Part shown: positions 9,358 through 19,061 of the stretch, in pieces
Numbering within the stretch: position 1 is the stretch's first letter
How the letters are laid out: every line of letters begins with the position of its first letter
From: Jeotgalibaca sp. MA1X17-3
GTDB taxonomy: Bacteria > Bacillota > Bacilli > Lactobacillales > Aerococcaceae
DNA length: 64,000 nt
Assembly: GCF_021513155.1 (NCBI RefSeq)
Contig: NZ_CP090983.1
Location: 2,078,501 to 2,142,500, forward strand
Reading direction: 5' to 3'
The notes under the pieces: generated by a model
Told to the model about the DNA's origin: nothing
Databases searched by the model: none
The model's input: the letters and a program-made list of their open reading frames with translations, nothing else
Program-made: the position numbers and the translations under genes

Positions 9358-11358
9358 ATGAAAACCTTTAGTAATGCTGAGAGTCTTTACGATTTAATTT
9401 CTCTTTCTTCTCCTGCTCTGGGAGAAAATAATGAACGACTCTTCTATGTTAAAACAACGATCAATAAAGAGCAGGACGATTACCAGTCTGCTATTTTTGC
9501 TATTAATCTTAGCAAAGGTGAAGAGATAGCCATTGTTGAAAATGGAATGCAAAACACCTGTCCTAGCATCCAGAATCAGCAACTCCTTTATTTATCAAAC
9601 AAAAAGGGAATAAATCAAGTATTTCTCTTGAATTTAAAGAATGGAAAAGAGAAGCAACTTACCTTTTCATCCCATTCTATTTCACATGTTCAGTGGATTC
9701 CGGATGAAAATAGTTTTTTATTTACTTCTCAGCTAGAAAAAAAAGGTAGGAAAACATTCTTTTGGAACGAACATAGAGATAAAAAAGAGAAACCCAAAGC
9801 ACCTTTCTATCGAATCGATCATCTGAATTACCAAGCAAATGGTATCGGTTTTATCAATCAAGATCTTGCCCACTATCTCTGCCAACAAGATATCGAAACA
9901 GGTGAAGTCAAAGTTATCTCTACTCAATCAACAGGATACGGCTTACGTAGAACTGTTGATAATAATAGAGAAGGAACCATTGTTTATTTCGAAAAAAGTC
10001 TAGTGGAAGATGATGAATACAATCATGATTCAGGGATATTTGCTTATGAACGAGAAACAGAATCACTACAACATATTACCAAAAAATTCCAAACGGGTAT
10101 ATTTAGTGAAGCAGCTATTAGTCCCAATGGAAATTATCTAGCTATGGTAGGTAATCCTCTTCCTTATGAAACACCAAATCAATTCAGTCTCTTTCTTTAT
10201 AGTATAAAAGAAGAAACAATAAAAGAGATTACTAAAAAAATTGATATCCAGTTCGCAGATAATAGTGTTTCTGACTTTTTCCAAAATGTTGGTAACCCAA
10301 TTCTTCAATGGAATCCCGATTCTTCTACTTTTTTTGTTCAATCTTCCGAATATGGAAGGGTCAATCTATATGAAGGAACTCTTGATGGGGAATTGAAAAA
10401 GATATCTCCCGATAACTCCGTTGTAAAAGAATATATCGTTTCTGAAACAGGAGTTCTTTATGCATTCATCAGCCAACCTGAAGACCCCGTTCAGATTAAA
10501 AAATTTAAAAATAATGAGTGGACAACTCTATCTCATTCTACAAACCAATACTATTCAAATTATTCTTATGCAACGTACCGAGAGATCCAATATGAAGCAA
10601 CGGATGGAGGAATCATCCATGGCTTAATGGTGTTACCAGCTCATTTTGATGAGAATCAAAAATATCCACTAATCTTAAATATCCATGGTGGACCTTATAC
10701 AATGCATTCTCTTAATTTTTACTATGAAGCACAATATTTAGCTGCTAATGGTTATATCGTTTTGTTGGTGAATCCAAGAGGAAGCTATGGATATGGGCAA
10801 AAGCATACATCTGGCGTCTATAAACGATATGGAAAAGAAGACTATACTGATCTTATGACTATAATAGATCAAATTATTCTAGATTATTCTTTTGTAGATG
10901 ATAAAAATTTATTTGTAACCGGTGGAAGCTATGGTGGTTTTATGACAAACTGGATTGTAACACAGACAAATCGCTTCAAAGCAGCAGTTTCACAGCGTTC
11001 AATGTCCAACTTTGTCTCTATGTTTGGAACAAGTGATATTGGTTATTTTTTCTATAAAAATGAAATGGGATATGACTTATCTAATGCGAAAGAGCTATGG
11101 AAAATTTCACCTTTAGCCTATGTTCAACAAGTAGAAACACCTACCCTTTTGATTCATGCTCTAGAAGATTTGCGGTGTCCATTTGAACAAGCGCAACAGT
11201 TTTATAACGGACTAAAGACTTCAGGTAAAGTTGCAGAAATGCTAGTATTTCCTGATTCCAATCATGAGTTGTCACGAACCGGTCGTCCTAGCTACCGAGT
11301 AGAGAGATTGGAAGCTATTTTAGAATGGTTTGGACGAGCTCATAACAAAGAAGAATAA
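9358..11358 (+). CDS. S9-family peptidase (acylaminoacyl-peptidase/prolyl oligopeptidase type)
   Basis: Serine peptidase of 666 residues without a signal peptide, so cytoplasmic. The N-terminal two-thirds is a beta-propeller (TolB-like repeats such as NTCPSIQNQQLLYLSNKKG), and the C-terminal alpha/beta-hydrolase domain holds the nucleophile in GGSYGG, the acid Asp in HALEDLRCP and the catalytic His in PDSNHELSR. The oxyanion region NIHGGPYTMHS is also present. It resembles YuxL-type enzymes that release acylated or short peptides. Its position behind oppA suggests it breaks down imported oligopeptides. GGAGGAA precedes the ATG by six bases. Confidence 0.92.
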   Translation: MKTFSNAESLYDLISLSSPALGENNERLFYVKTTINKEQDDYQSAIFAINLSKGEEIAIVENGMQNTCPSIQNQQLLYLSNKKGINQVFLLNLKNGKEKQLTFSSHSISHVQWIPDENSFLFTSQLEKKGRKTFFWNEHRDKKEKPKAPFYRIDHLNYQANGIGFINQDLAHYLCQQDIETGEVKVISTQSTGYGLRRTVDNNREGTIVYFEKSLVEDDEYNHDSGIFAYERETESLQHITKKFQTGIFSEAAISPNGNYLAMVGNPLPYETPNQFSLFLYSIKEETIKEITKKIDIQFADNSVSDFFQNVGNPILQWNPDSSTFFVQSSEYGRVNLYEGTLDGELKKISPDNSVVKEYIVSETGVLYAFISQPEDPVQIKKFKNNEWTTLSHSTNQYYSNYSYATYREIQYEATDGGIIHGLMVLPAHFDENQKYPLILNIHGGPYTMHSLNFYYEAQYLAANGYIVLLVNPRGSYGYGQKHTSGVYKRYGKEDYTDLMTIIDQIILDYSFVDDKNLFVTGGSYGGFMTNWIVTQTNRFKAAVSQRSMSNFVSMFGTSDIGYFFYKNEMGYDLSNAKELWKISPLAYVQQVETPTLLIHALEDLRCPFEQAQQFYNGLKTSGKVAEMLVFPDSNHELSRTGRPSYRVERLEAILEWFGRAHNKEE

Positions 11359-11390
11359 AACTTTCTCTGACACTTATTAAAGTAATATAA

Positions 11391-11436
11391 AAAAAGTAGG
11401 CAAATCCCATCATACCGGGTTTCTGCCTACTTTTTT
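11391..11436. terminator. Bidirectional terminator between convergent genes
   Basis: Perfect stem AAAAAGTAGGCA / TGCCTACTTTTT with A- and T-tracts on both sides, between the forward S9 peptidase and the reverse ABC-2 permease. It overlaps the stop codon of the permease gene. Confidence 0.85.
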
Positions 11437-13115
11437 AAAAACTCATTCTTTATTTTAATCACTAAACTGTGCCAAAATTTCTTTTTATATCGATACGTAA
11501 CTAACCATGCAATCATTAATGGAAATAGAGCCATGGCGGAAGAAGCAATGATTCTCCAAACTGAATCTAGACTAAACAACAGGAACGTAAATGCCACAAT
11601 AGTAATAATCCCTACGAATACAGAACCAAAAATACTCATAGATTGTACAAAATTTCCTCCACCTCTTCCAAATAGTTCGGTTAGATTTTGCCAATCTAGA
11701 CTTAAGAATCGATAATCTCTCACAAAATAAAATTGACTCATCGTAAACAGCCCTGTCAATAGACCCAGGATAAAACAAACTCCAAATAATAATGGAATTT
11801 TTGCCATGAATAGTAAGATCACAACAATTAAAACAGGCAATGAAGACTGCACAGTAAAGGCAAATAAAAATTTCTGTTTTAAATAGCTTTCCATTGAAAA
11901 AGGTAATGATTTCATATAAAGAAAGTTTTCACGATCCAATGAAATAATAATTCCAACAACTGATACCGCATTTAATGTTAGAAACGTGTATACAAACCCT
12001 GCGAAGAAAAATAATCCCCAAAAATAATTTGGTATTTCAGGAATCGTATTGCCACCTAACAACAAAGGGCCCAACATAAAGATAGGTAAAATAAGGTTTG
12101 AGCTAAGGTATTGCATCATTAGTGTTCCATCTTGAATTAATCCCAAATTATATTTCCATAATATTTTATGAATGGTTTCAGGTTGTTTTCCTACCTTTTT
12201 AGTTTTTTTCCTACTTTCTTTGGAAATAGCATCTTTATTTTTCTTTGTTTTTTGTACCGGTTGATCTACAGATGCTTGGTAAAAAGTAGGGATGATCCAT
12301 TTAAATAAAATTCCACCTAATACCAAAACGATGATAAGCCAAAATGCCATGCCTAATAAACTCTCTTGACTGAGTGGCTGAGTGGCTGTCGTATGGAATG
12401 CTTTTATAAATGGAATCGGTTGATAATCGGGAAGAACCTGATCTATTGGCATATCTAGCTCTCTATTACTCAAGTTTGTAATAAAGAAAATAACGGCAAT
12501 CATTCCAATACTAGATATCGTGTATAGTGCTGTCGTCATCATTTTCTTATGTTTCTGGAAAATAGCTAATTTTGTAATGAAATGAACAAAGACGATTGCT
12601 AGCATAAAAACGACTACCATCAATAAGATAAATAATAAGAACGCGATGAGCAGAGCTGGTAAAACGCTACGCCCCGCATCTCTACCAGTCATATATAAAA
12701 CAGCCCCGGCTGGAGCCAAGTAAGGAATTACTGATAAAAAAATAACGATTAATTTCGCTAAAAAAATTTCAGTTGTCGTAAAGGGTAAAGGTAAATAATA
12801 TTCTAAATCTTTACTCTCATAGAAAAGATTATAAATAATATAGAAGCCTTGCAAGATCGTCATGATTGAAAACATTAAAATATAAATAGTGAAAAAACCA
12901 GGGTACTGATTAAAATCAATCGTTCCTAACATAAAACTATAGAGGAACATAAATAAAACCAGAATAAATAAATTATTCAGTAATACCGATGCAGGAGCCG
13001 ATATTTTAGAAACTTCGCCTGTTTTCTCTTCTTTTTTACGTTTTTTTTGAATCATTTGTGGGTTAGCATAAAGTAAATTCACTTTACTTAATTCTACTAT
13101 TTTCTTGAACTGCAT
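11427..13115 (-). CDS. ABC-2 type exporter permease
   Basis: Polytopic membrane protein of 562 residues with about a dozen hydrophobic helices and a Lys-rich cytoplasmic loop near the middle (around residues 290-315). It is the permease partner of the ATPase encoded immediately upstream; the ATPase stop is within the ribosome site of this gene. The ATG at 13115 (AAAGGGGTGA five bases before) is preferred over the ATG at 13151. Overall architecture (two six-helix halves) resembles large EcsB/YhaP-like ABC-2 permeases that export lipids, peptides or antimicrobials. The substrate cannot be read from the sequence. Confidence 0.82.
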   Translation of the reverse strand: MQFKKIVELSKVNLLYANPQMIQKKRKKEEKTGEVSKISAPASVLLNNLFILVLFMFLYSFMLGTIDFNQYPGFFTIYILMFSIMTILQGFYIIYNLFYESKDLEYYLPLPFTTTEIFLAKLIVIFLSVIPYLAPAGAVLYMTGRDAGRSVLPALLIAFLLFILLMVVVFMLAIVFVHFITKLAIFQKHKKMMTTALYTISSIGMIAVIFFITNLSNRELDMPIDQVLPDYQPIPFIKAFHTTATQPLSQESLLGMAFWLIIVLVLGGILFKWIIPTFYQASVDQPVQKTKKNKDAISKESRKKTKKVGKQPETIHKILWKYNLGLIQDGTLMMQYLSSNLILPIFMLGPLLLGGNTIPEIPNYFWGLFFFAGFVYTFLTLNAVSVVGIIISLDRENFLYMKSLPFSMESYLKQKFLFAFTVQSSLPVLIVVILLFMAKIPLLFGVCFILGLLTGLFTMSQFYFVRDYRFLSLDWQNLTELFGRGGGNFVQSMSIFGSVFVGIITIVAFTFLLFSLDSVWRIIASSAMALFPLMIAWLVTYRYKKKFWHSLVIKIKNEFLKK

Positions 13116-13116
13116 C

Positions 13117-13884
13117 TTATTCACCCCTTTCAAAAAGGGCTGAGCTTTCATTTTCTTCTACCTTTGATTGACGACCAGCTAATTTCAAATAAATGGTCTC
13201 TAAAGACTCATTTTCATTTTGTGCAATTAGATCTTGAGTCGTTCCATCATAAAGAATTTCTCCTTTTTTCAAAATAGCGATATGATTGCAAAGCTGCTGG
13301 GCAATTTCCAGAGCATGAGTAGAAAATAAAACAATGTTTCCTTCTGCGGCATGTTGTTTCATTAATTCCTTTAAGTCAAAGGAAGCTTGTGGGTCTAGCC
13401 CCGTCATTGGCTCATCTAAAATCCAAATATCTGGATTGGGTAGTAAAGCTCCAATGATAAAGGTTTTTTGACGCATTCCGTGTGAAAAAGAAGAAATCAC
13501 TTCCGATTGGTGCTCCGTCATATCGAAAAGTTCCATAAATTTTTTAAGTTGTTTGGTCTTTTCTTCTTCTGAAACATCATAGGCTACCGCAATCAGATTC
13601 CAATATTCTGCTGCTGTCAGTCGTAAAAACATATCCGGAGAATCTGAAACATATCCGATTCTTTTTTTAATATTTAAACGATTTTCTGAAAGTTGTTCTC
13701 CGTCTACCCATATCTCTCCTTCGCTAGGTTCGATAATACTTACTAGTGATTTAATTGCCGTCGATTTCCCAGCACCATTATGACCAATCAAACCAAATAT
13801 TTCACCTGGTTTGATTGTCACATTTATATTTTTTAGTGCTTGCTTCATCCCATAGGTTTTACTAATGTTTTTTAATTCAATCAC
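13117..13884 (-). CDS. ABC exporter ATP-binding protein
   Basis: ATPase of 255 residues with Walker A GHNGAGKST, Q-loop YVSDSPDMF, signature FSHGMRQK, Walker B IWILDEPMTGLD and switch histidine in FSTHALE. The SHGM variant signature and the C-terminal length fit the CcmA/EcsA-like group that works with ABC-2 permeases. It is translated just ahead of its permease and follows pepF by 22 bases on the same strand, so the three genes may be one transcript. Confidence 0.9.
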   Translation of the reverse strand: MIELKNISKTYGMKQALKNINVTIKPGEIFGLIGHNGAGKSTAIKSLVSIIEPSEGEIWVDGEQLSENRLNIKKRIGYVSDSPDMFLRLTAAEYWNLIAVAYDVSEEEKTKQLKKFMELFDMTEHQSEVISSFSHGMRQKTFIIGALLPNPDIWILDEPMTGLDPQASFDLKELMKQHAAEGNIVLFSTHALEIAQQLCNHIAILKKGEILYDGTTQDLIAQNENESLETIYLKLAGRQSKVEENESSALFERGE

Positions 13885-13906
13885 TCTTTATCCCCTTCCC
13901 TTTTTC

Positions 13907-15616
13907 TTATAAGTTTTGATCATCTACTTTTGATAAGACGTCATCGATTGCCTGTATTACATCGGTTAACGAACCTTCTTCAAATGGTGATTTTAAGTTT
14001 GCACGCTCTACCATTTGTAGGAATGTCAACGTACCGCCCACTTCACAAATTCTTAAATAATCTCTCCAAGCTTCATCATCTTTATCGACAATCGCTCGTT
14101 TCCAAAATTGCAAAGCACAAACTTGAGCTAAGGTGTAATCGATATAGTAAAAAGGTGTATCAAAGATATGCCCTTGTCGATACCATAACGTTCCTTTATC
14201 TAAAAATGGATTTTCTGAATAATTTTTATGCGGAGTATACATTTTTTCTAGTTTTCGCCATACATCTTTTCGTTCTGCTGGAGTCATTTCAGGTTTTTCA
14301 TAAACCTCATGTTGATAGTGATCGACTAGTACACCGTAAGGTAAGAACTCTAATGTACCGGATAGGTGTGAGAATTTATATTTTTCTGTTTCTTCTTTGA
14401 AAAATAGTTCCATCCATGGATAGGTGAAAAACTCCATGCTCATTGAATGAATTTCTGCACTTTCACTCGTTGGGAATACTAATTCAGGCTGCTTAATCCA
14501 GCGGGACTGAAACACTTGAAAAGCATGTCCTGCTTCATGAGTTAACACATCCACATCTCCACTTGTTCCATTGAAATTGGCAAAAATAAATGGAGAATCA
14601 TATTCTGGTATAAAGGTGCAATATCCGCCGCCTGATTTCCCTTCTTTGGTTTCCAAATCCATCAACTCATCTTCAAACATGTAATCAATGAAATGAGCTG
14701 TTTCTGGTGAAAGCTCATGGTACATCTTCTTACCCATTTCTTTAATATAAGCGGAGTCCCCTTTTGGAGTTGCGTTACCATCCAGGAACTTTAAGTTCAA
14801 ATCATAGTATTGAAGGTCTTCGACACCAATTCTCTTTGCTTGGCGATCATTTAATTTATTGACCACGGGAACTACTTCTTTAAGGATTTGTTCTCGATAC
14901 ACTTGTACCATTTCACGATCATAATCATATCGTTCCATACGAATATAACCCAATTCCACAAAATCTTTAAAGCCTAATTTTTTAGCCATTCGATCTCGTA
15001 CTTGTACTAATTGATCATAAATATGATCTATTTTATCTTCGTTTTGTTGATAAAATTCTGAGGACGCTTTGGAAGCTTTTTTACGTATTTCTCGATCAGT
15101 AGATTGCATGTACGGACCTAATTGCGATAAATTTAATGTTTTATTATCAAAATCTATTTCTGCACTAGCAATTAATTTGTTATACGCACTTCCTAATTCG
15201 TTTTCTTTTTGAAGAAGCTCTATCACTTCTGGACTAAAAGTTTTTAATTTATACTCAGCCATTTTGAAATATTGTTCTGGTAAAACCGTAACTAAATCTG
15301 ACTGATAAGGTGAATCCAGTAGTGCGCGGTAATATTCATCATAAATTTCATCATATAAGGGTGAATATTCATTCCAATAATCATTTTCCGCTTCATAAAA
15401 AGCATCTTTCGTATCAATGGTATGTCTAACAAATGCAATTTGAGCTTGTTTGTCTTGTTCGATCATGAGACGATTCATTTCAATCACCGCTGCGCATGCT
15501 TCATCTTCATCGGTAGCCTGTTTCAATTTTTCAATTACTGCTTTTGCTTCTGCTTGGTATATTTTAAAATCTGGACGTATATATTCATATTCTGAAAATT
15601 TCATCTGTTCATCCAC
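13907..15616 (-). CDS. pepF: M3-family oligoendopeptidase F
   Basis: Cytoplasmic zinc endopeptidase of 569 residues that cuts peptides of roughly 7-17 residues in lactic acid bacteria. The HExxH zinc motif is seen as THEAGHAF, with the distal Glu ligand in the SESAEIHSMSMEFF helix. The N-terminal helical PepF/M3B region is complete. Length and order match the family. It lies upstream of the ABC exporter, opposite to the tRNA-Ser gene, and complements the peptide-uptake module at the start of the window. Confidence 0.93.
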   Translation of the reverse strand: MDEQMKFSEYEYIRPDFKIYQAEAKAVIEKLKQATDEDEACAAVIEMNRLMIEQDKQAQIAFVRHTIDTKDAFYEAENDYWNEYSPLYDEIYDEYYRALLDSPYQSDLVTVLPEQYFKMAEYKLKTFSPEVIELLQKENELGSAYNKLIASAEIDFDNKTLNLSQLGPYMQSTDREIRKKASKASSEFYQQNEDKIDHIYDQLVQVRDRMAKKLGFKDFVELGYIRMERYDYDREMVQVYREQILKEVVPVVNKLNDRQAKRIGVEDLQYYDLNLKFLDGNATPKGDSAYIKEMGKKMYHELSPETAHFIDYMFEDELMDLETKEGKSGGGYCTFIPEYDSPFIFANFNGTSGDVDVLTHEAGHAFQVFQSRWIKQPELVFPTSESAEIHSMSMEFFTYPWMELFFKEETEKYKFSHLSGTLEFLPYGVLVDHYQHEVYEKPEMTPAERKDVWRKLEKMYTPHKNYSENPFLDKGTLWYRQGHIFDTPFYYIDYTLAQVCALQFWKRAIVDKDDEAWRDYLRICEVGGTLTFLQMVERANLKSPFEEGSLTDVIQAIDDVLSKVDDQNL

Positions 15617-15709
15617 CTTTTTAAAAATCGTTTGTAACTATTAGTATCTCACAATCTAGATCATCATTCGACCCTTAACAGAATAATTTTTATCGTTTTT
15701 CAAAAACCG

Positions 15710-15738
15710 TTTACAAAACCCGTTTTTTTGTTTATAGT
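15710..15738 (+). promoter_or_regulatory. Sigma-A type promoter of tRNA-Ser
   Basis: TTTACA (15710-15715), a 17-base spacer and TATAGT (15733-15738) end ten bases before the first tRNA nucleotide, which is ideal spacing for a stable-RNA promoter. Confidence 0.8.
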
Positions 15739-15747
15739 ATTTTTTAT

Positions 15748-15837
15748 GGAGAGTTACTCAAGCCCGGCTGAAGAGGACGCACTCGAAATGCGTTAGGTGT
15801 CGAAAGACATGCAGGGGTTCAAATCCCCTACTCTCCT
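15748..15837 (+). tRNA. tRNA-Ser (anticodon CGA)
   Basis: Full cloverleaf: acceptor stem GGAGAGT/ACTCTCC (7 bp), D stem CTC/GAG, anticodon stem ACGCA/TGCGT around loop CTCGAAA (anticodon CGA at 15784-15786, reads UCG), long variable arm GTGTC-GAAA-GACAT typical of serine tRNAs, and T arm AGGGG-TTCAAAT-CCCCT. The 3' CCA is not encoded. The base after the acceptor stem (position 73) is T, whereas serine tRNAs normally have G. It is a stand-alone gene with its own promoter and a following terminator. Confidence 0.95.
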
Positions 15838-15844
15838 TAAAAAA

Positions 15845-15892
15845 ATACCCTCTTGAGAAAAGCGCTTCACGACGCCTTTCTCAAGAGGGTAT
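15845..15892. terminator. Bidirectional terminator, tRNA-Ser / Glu-rich protein gene
   Basis: A 16-bp perfect inverted repeat (ATACCCTCTTGAGAAA at 15845, its complement at 15877) with a 16-base loop. On the reverse strand it is followed by a T7 run, giving a strong terminator for the gene at 15917-16624; on the forward strand it follows the tRNA by eight bases. Confidence 0.88.
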
Positions 15893-15916
15893 TTTGGGTA
15901 GAAAAACCTTTTTTTA

Positions 15917-16624
15917 TTATTCCCATATTCCACTTATTTGATTTAATTGGAAGGTACGATTTCCTGTTGCATCATACTGGTAGATTCCAACTAAATTTAC
16001 ATGATCATTTTCTGGTGAATTTGCGTAGAACTCATACTGGTACACATAATTAGATGGACACGTATCAATCACAAAGGAAAAATCTTGAATAGAATACGTT
16101 TCTACAATTAGCTGCAGTCCTTGTGTCGCGGTTTCTTCCACGTACCAAGACTCACTCACTTCTGGTGGAACTGGTTCTGGTTTGCCATCTTCACCATCAC
16201 GTTGTGTTAATTGGTCATAGGTTAATTCTTCTTCCAGCGTTTCCGGTTCAATTACTTCTTTGTCCAGTTCCGGTTCTACTTGCTCTTCTAAAATAATTTC
16301 TTCCGATACAGTCGGTATAATTGCTTGTGTTTCTGTTTCTATTATTTCGTTTTCTAATTCAATCACTTCTTCAATTACTTCTGACTCTATATCTACTTGG
16401 AGTTGTACGACTTGTTCTGGTTCCGTTTCTATTTCAACGTCATCAAGTATTTCCTCATCCTGTACTTTTTCTGCATATCGTTCTCCTGACTCTTCTCTCC
16501 CTATTTGAATATGTGTAAAAGAAATCGCTGAAGAATCAAAAACCCCTGCAGTTTCTTCTCCAGATAAATTTCCATACATCCCATTTATCCCGACCAGTGC
16601 AATTGCTATTAGTAATTTATGCAT
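15917..16624 (-). CDS. Secreted Glu-rich protein of unknown function
   Basis: A 235-residue protein I cannot assign to a family. Residues 1-20 (MHKLLIAIALVGINGMYG) form a probable signal peptide. Residues about 45-165 are a low-complexity tract very rich in Glu with interspersed Ile/Val/Thr, likely extended and strongly negatively charged. The last 70 residues (SFVIDTCPSNYVYQY onwards) look like a small beta-rich domain with one cysteine. No LPXTG or membrane anchor is present. It lies between tRNA-Ser and the downstream end of the polysaccharide locus, with its own terminator. A surface or calcium-binding spacer role is conceivable but not shown. Confidence 0.65.
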   Translation of the reverse strand: MHKLLIAIALVGINGMYGNLSGEETAGVFDSSAISFTHIQIGREESGERYAEKVQDEEILDDVEIETEPEQVVQLQVDIESEVIEEVIELENEIIETETQAIIPTVSEEIILEEQVEPELDKEVIEPETLEEELTYDQLTQRDGEDGKPEPVPPEVSESWYVEETATQGLQLIVETYSIQDFSFVIDTCPSNYVYQYEFYANSPENDHVNLVGIYQYDATGNRTFQLNQISGIWE

Positions 16625-16781
16625 AACCTTTTCCCCCTATCTTTCATTCATTCTATACTCATCCATACTTCCTAACAAAAGCAGTTACAACCGTTTACAT
16701 CGTTGCTAGTATGAACTTCTGTATATCTTTATTATACTACATATAACAGAAAAACCGAAATTCTACAGTTCGGAATTATTA

Positions 16782-16824
16782 AATAAAGAGGCGGAAAAAT
16801 TTGATTCTTTCCTCCTCTTTATTA
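16782..16824 (-). terminator. Terminator at the end of the polysaccharide operon
   Basis: On the reverse strand AATAAAGAGGAGGA pairs with TCCGCCTCTTTATT (one mismatch), followed by a T-rich tract. It overlaps the stop of the flippase gene and marks the 3' end of the long locus. Confidence 0.72.
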
Positions 16825-18305
16825 TCTGCTTGGAGCAACCTTTTTAAATATCTTTTTTTGAATAGGTTGTAGAATTTGATAAATCGTTTTTAATTCTTCT
16901 ATTTTAAAAATCCAAGATAACAAAATGTACACACTCACTCCAAATACCACTTGAATGAGTACCATTAAAATATCATTTATCGTTAATAAATAACTCAATG
17001 AGTAGGTAAGACCTGCCATCACAACGGCAATCAAAAAGATGGGTCTTAGATCTTTTAATTGTTCGGGAATCGAATATCCCAAAAACCGTTTGGAATAAAA
17101 AGCATTAATAAAATAAGCCATAATAGAATCAATAACCATTGCCCATAGCAATCCCATGATTCCTAATCGAAGAAGTAAGGCAATACTGATGGCAATAAAT
17201 CCTGTTGCTTTTTGAATTAATCCTAATTTTAAGAATAAATCGGAACGTCCTTTTACCTGAAGAACACTCAAGTTAATGGACTGAATAGCAACAAGCATTC
17301 CACCTATACAAAGCAGTTGAAAATATGGAATGGAAGGAAGCCATGCTTCACCGAGAAGAGCTCGTAAAAGGGTTCGGCTATTGCTGCTAGACCTAACATA
17401 ATTGGGAATGATAAATAAGCAGCATTCTTTATGATTTTCTTATACCCTCTCTTCAATCTTGCTGTATCGTCTTGAATGGAGCTTAATACAGGAAAACTCA
17501 CTTTTTCTACAGAAACAGAAAGTGAATAGGCAGCCGTATCACTGAATTTAACTGCATTTGAATAATACCCTAGTGTAGTAGCAGAAAAACTTTTTCCAAT
17601 AATGAAGGAGTATAGGTTGCCATACAGTTGAGTAATTAAATTCGAAAGGAGTAATTTCCAACCAAACTGGAATAGTCTTTTAAATGAAGAAATGCTAAAC
17701 ACCAACGATGGAAACCAGCGATTGGAAATACAAAGTAAAGATGCTTGAATAAATTGCATGGCCATCGTTCGTACAACTAAACTCCATACTCCCCATCCAC
17801 TTATCGCACAAACAATAGCAATTACTCCTGAGAGGATAGATGAAAACACATTTATTTTCATTTGAGTTCGAAAGTTAATATTTTTTGTTAAAATTGTTTT
17901 TTGAATAAGCCCAAATGCGTTGATGATCAGAATGAGTCCAATCACCTTAATAATATTTACTAACTGAGGTTGTTCAAAAAATACACTTATATATTCTGCG
18001 GATGCAAACAAGAGAATATACAAGATGATCGCCATAGAAAGATTAAAATAGAAAATTGTGGAGTAATCTTCTTGTGTAGATTCCTTTTCTCTAATCAATC
18101 CATTCGTTAAACCACCATCTACAAAAACAGATGAAAGAGCAATAAAAATCGTCACCATACCTACAATCCCAAAATCTTTAGGAGTCAAAAGTCGTGCTAA
18201 AATTAAGTGAACAATTAGTTGAATCACTTGTGTACCTGCTGTATCCATAAAACTCCAAAGCATGCCGTGGATTGTTGTTTTTTGTAATGTTTTTTCCTTT
18301 TCCAT
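16822..18305 (-). pseudogene. Wzx-type polysaccharide flippase, single frameshift
   Basis: Oligosaccharide flippase of the MATE/MviN superfamily, which moves lipid-linked repeat units across the membrane. The first piece (18305 to 17304) starts MEKEKTLQKTTIHGMLWSF and has the N-terminal helices; the second (17298 to 16822) has the C-terminal helices. Between them one extra T in the T4 run (17366-17369 on the plus strand as AAAA) would join AIAEPFLRALLGEAWLPSIP to YFQLLCIGGMLVAIQ, matching family members. The joined protein would be about 493 residues with 12-14 helices, normal for Wzx. It is the last gene of the locus and the only flippase here, so an inactive copy would be costly; an indel error is favoured. 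Confidence 0.82.
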
Positions 18306-18379
18306 AAGTTCCCTCTATTTCTATTCTCATAAATTCCTCTTGTATGAAAGAGAAAAAGAATAAGATGATCAAATTTATT

Positions 18380-19042
18380 TCAGCGAATAATGGATTTTTC
18401 ATTAGGATGTGACGGTTGTGATAAAGTTTTCCAAGGTAATTCAAATGTTAGTAGTAAGATTTTCATATCCAACCAAATACTATATTGACTTACATATTCA
18501 TTATCCAACCGTACTTTGTCTCCATAAGGCATATTACAGATTCCTTGAATTTGAGCCAATCCAGTTATTCCAGGTTTTATACTTAATCTCTTCATCTGTT
18601 CTTCATCGTAATGATCAGCAATTTCGCGAACTTCTGGTCTAGGACCCACGATACTCATATTACCAATGGCGACATTCCACAATTGAGGAAGCTCATCGAT
18701 ACGAGTTTTCCTCAGAACTTTTCCTAAACGCGTAACATTACCAAGCGTTTGTGTATCTTTATCGTATTGAAAAGAATCAGGCACGCTGGTTACCCATTCC
18801 ACTGGAACTTTCCCCCAATTTTCTGGAGTAAGTGCTTCTACTTTCCTTGTGCGTAGCTTATACATTACAAACAGTTGACTTTTTTGACCAACCCGAATAT
18901 GCTTGGAAATCATTGGTCCCCCATCTGCTATTTTGATAGCAATTCCAACAGGGATGATTACCAGTAAACTCAAGATGAAAAAGATGCTTCCAAAAACTAA
19001 ATCTAATAATCGTTTTATTTTATATTGAGTAGGTGTCATCAT
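18380..19042 (-). CDS. Undecaprenyl-phosphate sugar phosphotransferase (second copy)
   Basis: Monotopic/one-helix phosphoglycosyltransferase of the bacterial sugar transferase family (PglC/WcaJ C-terminal domain), 220 residues. It transfers a sugar-1-phosphate to undecaprenyl phosphate to start repeat-unit assembly. Visible are the N-terminal reentrant helix KRLLDLVFGSIFFILSLLVI, the KIADGGPMISKHIRVGQ loop, RIDELPQLWNVAIGNMSIVGPRPE with the catalytic Asp-Glu, and KPGITGLAQI. The ATG at 19042 follows GGGAGGAAG closely; an earlier ATG at 19081 lies in cpsD. A second enzyme of this type is encoded at 33151-33792 in the same locus, which is unusual. Confidence 0.9.
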   Translation of the reverse strand: MMTPTQYKIKRLLDLVFGSIFFILSLLVIIPVGIAIKIADGGPMISKHIRVGQKSQLFVMYKLRTRKVEALTPENWGKVPVEWVTSVPDSFQYDKDTQTLGNVTRLGKVLRKTRIDELPQLWNVAIGNMSIVGPRPEVREIADHYDEEQMKRLSIKPGITGLAQIQGICNMPYGDKVRLDNEYVSQYSIWLDMKILLLTFELPWKTLSQPSHPNEKSIIR

Positions 19043-19061
19043 GTATCTTCCTCCCTTTAAG

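Noticed and set aside
18178..18444. Reverse ORF of 88 codons between flippase and sugar transferase
   Set aside because: It overlaps both real genes in another frame and lacks a ribosome site or homology.
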